Assembly: GCA_017507805.1 (NCBI GenBank)
Contig: JAFWAC010000009.1
Location: 1 to 64,000 of the forward strand
Origin: Clostridia bacterium
GTDB taxonomy: Bacteria; Bacillota; Clostridia; Oscillospirales; Acutalibacteraceae
Length of the DNA: 64,000 bases
Direction of reading: 5' to 3'
Numbering within the stretch: the stretch's first letter is position 1; the number at the start of each line of letters is the position of its first letter. Positions 60,198 to 64,000 of this stretch are shown here, piece by piece. The notes below the pieces were generated by a model. That model was not told where the DNA came from. It ran no database searches and was given only the letters and a program-made list of their open reading frames with translations. A program made the position numbers and the translations under genes.

Positions 60198-62288
60198 TTA
60201 CTCGTTATCGTCTGCAACGGTTTCAACCTCAGCAACCTCTGCTGCCTCGGTTACTTCCTCTGCTTCGGCAGGTGTTTCTGCTGTTTCGTAAACAATTTCA
60301 TCCTCTGCGTCAGCGGGAGCTGCCTGCTCCTCCTCAGTCTCAAGCAAAGCACGGATAGAAAGGCTTACGCGCTTCTTATCAAAGTCAACAGCGGTGATTT
60401 TAGCATCAATCTCCTGACCGACTGTAAGCTCATCCTGCGGCTTAGCAATGTGCTTGTTAGCAATCTGAGAAATATGGATAAGACCGTCAATTCCGGGAAT
60501 GATGCGAGCAAAAGCACCGTATGTAGTCATGCTGACTACGGTAACCTTTACAACATCGCCTACGCTGTAGTTATTTTCAAAGATTACCCACGGATTATCC
60601 TCGGGCTTCTTGAAGCCGAGAGAAATCTTTCTCTTTTCGGTATCGATAGCCTTTACATAAACCTCAATGGTGTCTCCAACCAAAACTACCTCGGAAGGAT
60701 TCTTGATTCTTGACCAAGAAAGCTCAGAAATATGAACCATACCGTCCACACCGCCGATATCAACAAATGCGCCGTAGCCTGTAAGAGACTTAACGGTACC
60801 TGTGAAGCGGTCGCCGACAGCAATTTCAGACCAAAGCTTGTCCTCGGCAGCCTTTCTCTGTTCACGGAGAACACTGCGGATAGAGCCGATGGCTCTGCGG
60901 CCTCTGCCAATTTCGATAATACGGAAGGATACCTCTTTACCCTTAAGCTCCTCTAAAGAGTCGTTTCTGGAAGCAGTTGCCTGTGAAGCAGGGATAAATA
61001 CCCTTACATTGTTGGTATAAACAACGACACCGCCCTTAATAATGTCCTTAACGAAACCGGTAATGATTTCGCCCGATTCTTTGGCGGCAACTATATTGTC
61101 CCAACCGGCAATAGCATCGTAACGGCGCTTTGAAAGCATTGCGGTTCCTTCCTGGTCATTGATTTTCATAATGATAAGATTGAGCTTATCATTGACCTTC
61201 ACTTCATCCATAAGCTTAAGCGTGGGATCGGAAGAATATTCATCTGCAGAGATATATCCTGTAACTCCTCTGCCGATGTCCACTGTGATTTCAGTGGGAT
61301 TAACAGCAATAACTGTACCTTCTACCTTCTGGTCTCCTGTTAAGCTGCTGAGTGAAGCTTCGAATGCTTCCTCGTCTGTCATTTCCTCGAAGCTTTTTTG
61401 AACAGATTCTTTTACCTCCATCTGTTCTTCAACCGGTTGTAAATTTTCCGACATGGTTTTAATAACCTCCTTTATAATACCTGCAGGCGTAGATGCGCCC
61501 GCAACAACCCCAACAGTAGCAAATTCAAGCTCAAGCTCTGCCAGCTCGTCCGCCGTTTCAATCAAAAAAGTATTCGGGCAGTTTTGCCTGCACACATCAA
61601 AAAGCTTTGCTGTGTTTGAGCTGTGTCTGCCACCGACAACTATGATCGCCTCGTTAAGACGGGAAAGCTCATCAGCCTCTCTTTGCCGCATTGAGGTAGC
61701 ATTACATATTGTATCAAAAATTTCTGCATTTGTACATACTTTTTTTAAATTTTTTTGCAGGTTGTTCCAAATTTCTGCATTAAATGTGGTTTGAGATACC
61801 AAAATCAGGTTTTTTTGGGCAAAATTCTCCTTTTCGCAGAGCAATTTTTCCAATTCCTCCACACTTGAAACCACATAGTATTCCCCGAAGCAGTTTCCGA
61901 TTATACCCTTAACCTCCTGATGGTTGCTGTCCCCTGCAATCACGGTTATATACCCTGCAAGGCTTTTTTCCCTTACAATGCGGTGAATTTTCGCCACAAA
62001 GGGGCAGGTTGCATCGGCAAGCTTCACGCCCAAAGCCTCCGCCCTTTCGTAAACCGAACGCGCCACACCGTGAGAACGGATAACCAGGGTTTCACCCTCC
62101 GTCACCTGTTCAGGTGACTCGACTATCCGCACACCCCTTTGCGCAAGCTCCTCTACAAGCTGAGGATTATGGATTATGGGACCTAAGGTGCATACCCTTT
62201 CATTTTTTTCCAACAGCTCGTAGACCATATTAACCGCGCGGTCAACACCGAAGCAGAAGCCGGCAGTTTTTGCAAGTGTTATTTTCAC
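60198..62288 (-). CDS. ispH: IspH-ribosomal protein S1 fusion (696 aa)
   Basis: Residues 1-~280 are 4-hydroxy-3-methylbut-2-enyl diphosphate reductase, the last MEP-pathway step. The three iron-sulfur Cys are in AGFCFGVDRA, ADATCPFVAKI and TICNATSMRQ, with HNPQLVEEL and GDSNHQEV around the substrate. From about 305 follow four S1 RNA-binding domains (GTVIAVNPTEITVDIG, GFVKDIIKGGVVVYTN, GTVKSLTGYGAFVDIGGVDGMVHISEL, KVTVVSMTTYGAFARIIPGIDGLIHIS) and an acidic tail. The same fusion is known from many Clostridia. It starts directly after cmk. The tail (residues ~650-696) is almost pure A/E/V/T/D. Confidence 0.96.
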   Translation of the reverse strand: MKITLAKTAGFCFGVDRAVNMVYELLEKNERVCTLGPIIHNPQLVEELAQRGVRIVESPEQVTEGETLVIRSHGVARSVYERAEALGVKLADATCPFVAKIHRIVREKSLAGYITVIAGDSNHQEVKGIIGNCFGEYYVVSSVEELEKLLCEKENFAQKNLILVSQTTFNAEIWNNLQKNLKKVCTNAEIFDTICNATSMRQREADELSRLNEAIIVVGGRHSSNTAKLFDVCRQNCPNTFLIETADELAELELEFATVGVVAGASTPAGIIKEVIKTMSENLQPVEEQMEVKESVQKSFEEMTDEEAFEASLSSLTGDQKVEGTVIAVNPTEITVDIGRGVTGYISADEYSSDPTLKLMDEVKVNDKLNLIIMKINDQEGTAMLSKRRYDAIAGWDNIVAAKESGEIITGFVKDIIKGGVVVYTNNVRVFIPASQATASRNDSLEELKGKEVSFRIIEIGRGRRAIGSIRSVLREQRKAAEDKLWSEIAVGDRFTGTVKSLTGYGAFVDIGGVDGMVHISELSWSRIKNPSEVVLVGDTIEVYVKAIDTEKRKISLGFKKPEDNPWVIFENNYSVGDVVKVTVVSMTTYGAFARIIPGIDGLIHISQIANKHIAKPQDELTVGQEIDAKITAVDFDKKRVSLSIRALLETEEEQAAPADAEDEIVYETAETPAEAEEVTEAAEVAEVETVADDNE

Positions 62289-62954
62289 TTAATTTATGCC
62301 TTCCTTCACGATTTTCAAAATAAGCTCTAAGGACTGCTCCAAATCACAGTCGGTGGTGTCAGCCAAAACGGCGTCATCCGCCTGCTTAAGCGGGGCGGCA
62401 GAACGGTGACTGTCATTATAATCGCGTTGTACCATATCGTCATAAACCTCTTGAAAGGTAACCTTTTCGCCCTTTTCCACAAGCTCCTTATACCTACGGC
62501 GAGCGCGTGCCTCCGCAGAAGCGGTGAGGAAAATTTTAACGGTGGCATCGGGCAGAACAACGGTACCGATGTCTCTGCCGTCCATTAAAACATTATTCTC
62601 GCGCGCGAGCTTTCTCTGCATTTCAAGCAAAAATTTTCTGACGGCAGGCTTTGCCGAAACGGCAGAAGCCATCATCGAAATCTGAGGTGTGCGGATTTTA
62701 TCCGAAACATCCTCACCGTCAAGAAAAACCCTTTGCTCGCCGTCAACAAAACGGATATCAACCTGTGTATCGGACAATATCGCCTCTATATCACAGTTAA
62801 GCTCGGTATCAACACCGCAACGCACAAATTTAAGACCGACTGTGCGGTAAAGAGCGCCTGTGTCCACATAAATAAAGCCAAGCGCCTTTGCGGCTCTGCG
62901 TGAAAGTGTGCTTTTACCTGCCCCTGCCGGGCCGTCTATTGCAACAGAAATCAT
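62289..62954 (-). CDS. cmk: Cytidylate kinase
   Basis: This 221-residue (d)CMP kinase has the P-loop AIDGPAGAGKSTLSR, the CMP-binding YVDTGALYRTVG, GRDIGTVVLPDATVKIFLTAS and the lid RARRRYKE, plus YNDSHRSAAPLKQADDAVLADTT. It phosphorylates CMP and dCMP for nucleotide supply. The ATG at 62954 follows GGAGAAAAGG; upstream in-frame codons run into the flavoprotein gene. The order flavoprotein-cmk-ispH/rpsA is the common one in Clostridia. Confidence 0.97.
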   Translation of the reverse strand: MISVAIDGPAGAGKSTLSRRAAKALGFIYVDTGALYRTVGLKFVRCGVDTELNCDIEAILSDTQVDIRFVDGEQRVFLDGEDVSDKIRTPQISMMASAVSAKPAVRKFLLEMQRKLARENNVLMDGRDIGTVVLPDATVKIFLTASAEARARRRYKELVEKGEKVTFQEVYDDMVQRDYNDSHRSAAPLKQADDAVLADTTDCDLEQSLELILKIVKEGIN

Positions 62955-62976
62955 AACCTTTTCTCCAATCGTAATA

Positions 62977-64000
62977 TTAAATATTAAGTCCTGCCTTGTA
63001 GCCGGTAGAAAATGCAATCTGCAGATTAAAACCGCCCGTAAGGCTATCCACATCTATTATCTCGCCTGCAAAGAAAAGCCCGTCTATAAGCTTTGACTGC
63101 ATTGTGGCAGGATTTATCTCTTTAACCGAAACACCGCCTCGGGTTATAATAGCCTCCTCAATAGGTCTGAAGCCTGTAATTGAAAGAGGGAAATTTTTAA
63201 TAAGAAGGCAAAGCTCACGGCGCTGCTCACGGCTCACGCTATTAACCTTGCAATCCCCCGATATTCCCGAAAGGCTTACTATTACCGGAATAAGGCTTTT
63301 GGGCAACAGCTTATCAAGAGAATTGGAAAAATCCTTGTTTTGCTGTTCGGAAAAATCCCTTAAAACACGGCTGTCAAGCTGTTCGATGCTTAAAGCGGGC
63401 TTTAAATCTATAAACGCCTTATATTGCTTGGTGCCCATTTTATCAAGGTAAGCCGAGGCGCTTAAAACCAACGGTCCCGATATTCCGAAATGGGTGAAAA
63501 GTATTTCGCCCTGATTAGAGAACACCGCTTTTTTCTTGCCCTCCTCAAAAACCGAGAGGGTAACATTTTTAAGTGAAAGCCCCGAAAGTCGGTTACAAAA
63601 GCCCTCGTGACATTCCAAGGGAATCAGGGATGGCTTCAGCTCTGTAACGGTGTGACCGAGCTTTTCTGCCATACGGTGTCCCTCACCCGTAGAGCCTGTC
63701 AGAGGATAGGACACACCGCCTGTGGCGATGATTACACCCTCTGCCTCAACGGTATCGCCGCTTTCAAGCCGCACACCCTTCACCTGACCGTTTTCGGCAA
63801 CAATTTCAACCGCCCTGCCGCAAAGGAATTTAACCCCTTTTTTCTTGACCGCGCCGACCAGCGCGTCCACAATATCCACCGCCTTGTCCGACACGGGAAA
63901 AACCCTGTTTCCTCTTTCGGTTTTCAGTTCAACACCCTGTGAGGTGAAAAAATCCATTGTATCCTTAGGCGAAAACTCGGAAAATGCGGAATACAAAAAT
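62977..64000 (-). CDS. HI0933-like FAD-dependent oxidoreductase, 3' part (cut by window edge)
   Basis: About 341 C-terminal residues are visible and the frame stays open to the right edge. The family pattern is clear: FLYSAFSEFSPKDTMDFF, ELKTERGNRVFPVSDKA, VEAEGVIIATGGVSYPLTGSTGEGHRMAEKLGH, GEILFTHFGISGPLVLSAS, ITRGGVSVKEINPATMQSKL and the FAD-binding end LFFAGEIIDVDSLTGGFNLQIAFSTG. These YhiN/BaiN-type flavoproteins have poorly known substrates. The N-terminal GxGxxG motif is outside the window. cmk begins 22 bases after its stop. Confidence 0.93.
   Translation of the reverse strand, partial: FLYSAFSEFSPKDTMDFFTSQGVELKTERGNRVFPVSDKAVDIVDALVGAVKKKGVKFLCGRAVEIVAENGQVKGVRLESGDTVEAEGVIIATGGVSYPLTGSTGEGHRMAEKLGHTVTELKPSLIPLECHEGFCNRLSGLSLKNVTLSVFEEGKKKAVFSNQGEILFTHFGISGPLVLSASAYLDKMGTKQYKAFIDLKPALSIEQLDSRVLRDFSEQQNKDFSNSLDKLLPKSLIPVIVSLSGISGDCKVNSVSREQRRELCLLIKNFPLSITGFRPIEEAIITRGGVSVKEINPATMQSKLIDGLFFAGEIIDVDSLTGGFNLQIAFSTGYKAGLNI

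Overview
The window looks like chromosome from an anaerobic, spore-forming Clostridia member (probably an Oscillospirales/Ruminococcaceae-type gut or rumen bacterium). The evidence is an ispH-rpsA gene fusion next to cmk, a GerQ-like coat protein gene with a SigK-like promoter, a type I dockerin, binding-protein-dependent sugar importers without their own ATPase, strong AGGAGG ribosome binding sites and moderate GC. The taxonomy is inferred; no rRNA or tRNA gene was found.

Layout. 1-5.4 kb is ordinary chromosome: the start of a GH20-like hexosaminidase (minus, cut by the left edge), a small alarmone synthetase followed by a 35-residue membrane peptide, degV, a GerQ-like gene, and mgtE-rluA behind a strong promoter and a hairpin leader. 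5.4-43.7 kb is a large carbohydrate-use locus, all on the minus strand. From 5' to 3' it has: (i) an operon from a promoter at 43.8 kb encoding a DUF4434 protein, an AGE-type epimerase, a GH78 rhamnosidase-like enzyme and an AraC regulator; (ii) a secreted 1504-residue dockerin/beta-helix protein; (iii) a run of about 28 kb from 33.3 to 5.4 kb with a beta-helix lipoprotein, a large membrane-anchored surface protein, two solute-binding proteins (one fused to carbohydrate-binding modules), two permease pairs, an NHL/TPR protein, a YIP1 protein, a DUF5696 lipoprotein, two tandem copies of a cytoplasmic beta-helix plus small-protein module, and GH78- and GH2-type enzymes. Four related beta-helix proteins, two secreted and two cytoplasmic, suggest one glycan handled first outside and then inside the cell. 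The substrate cannot be read from the sequence; rhamnosyl and mannosyl-type linkages are the best guess.

43.9-48.6 kb: a DtxR/MntR-type regulator, an AraC regulator, and a divergent aldo/keto reductase plus glycyl radical enzyme operon. The radical enzyme has a clear Gly motif but an unusual Cys-Trp-Asp active-site loop, and no activating enzyme lies nearby.

48.6-60.1 kb: a ten-gene minus-strand run bounded by one good promoter (60.1 kb) and one strong terminator (48.6 kb). It encodes a CatA-like acetyltransferase, a TIR-like nucleotide-binding protein, a membrane protein, a SulP transporter, a second membrane protein, a HEPN-like/pseudokinase fusion, a Ser/Thr kinase, a 48-residue peptide, a UPF1-type SF1 helicase and a winged-helix protein. 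The kinase-helicase half resembles anti-phage or stress modules in content, but I do not recognise the exact combination. It is the best candidate here for an undescribed system.

60.2-64 kb: the ispH-rpsA fusion, cmk and a truncated HI0933-type flavoprotein, a typical housekeeping run.
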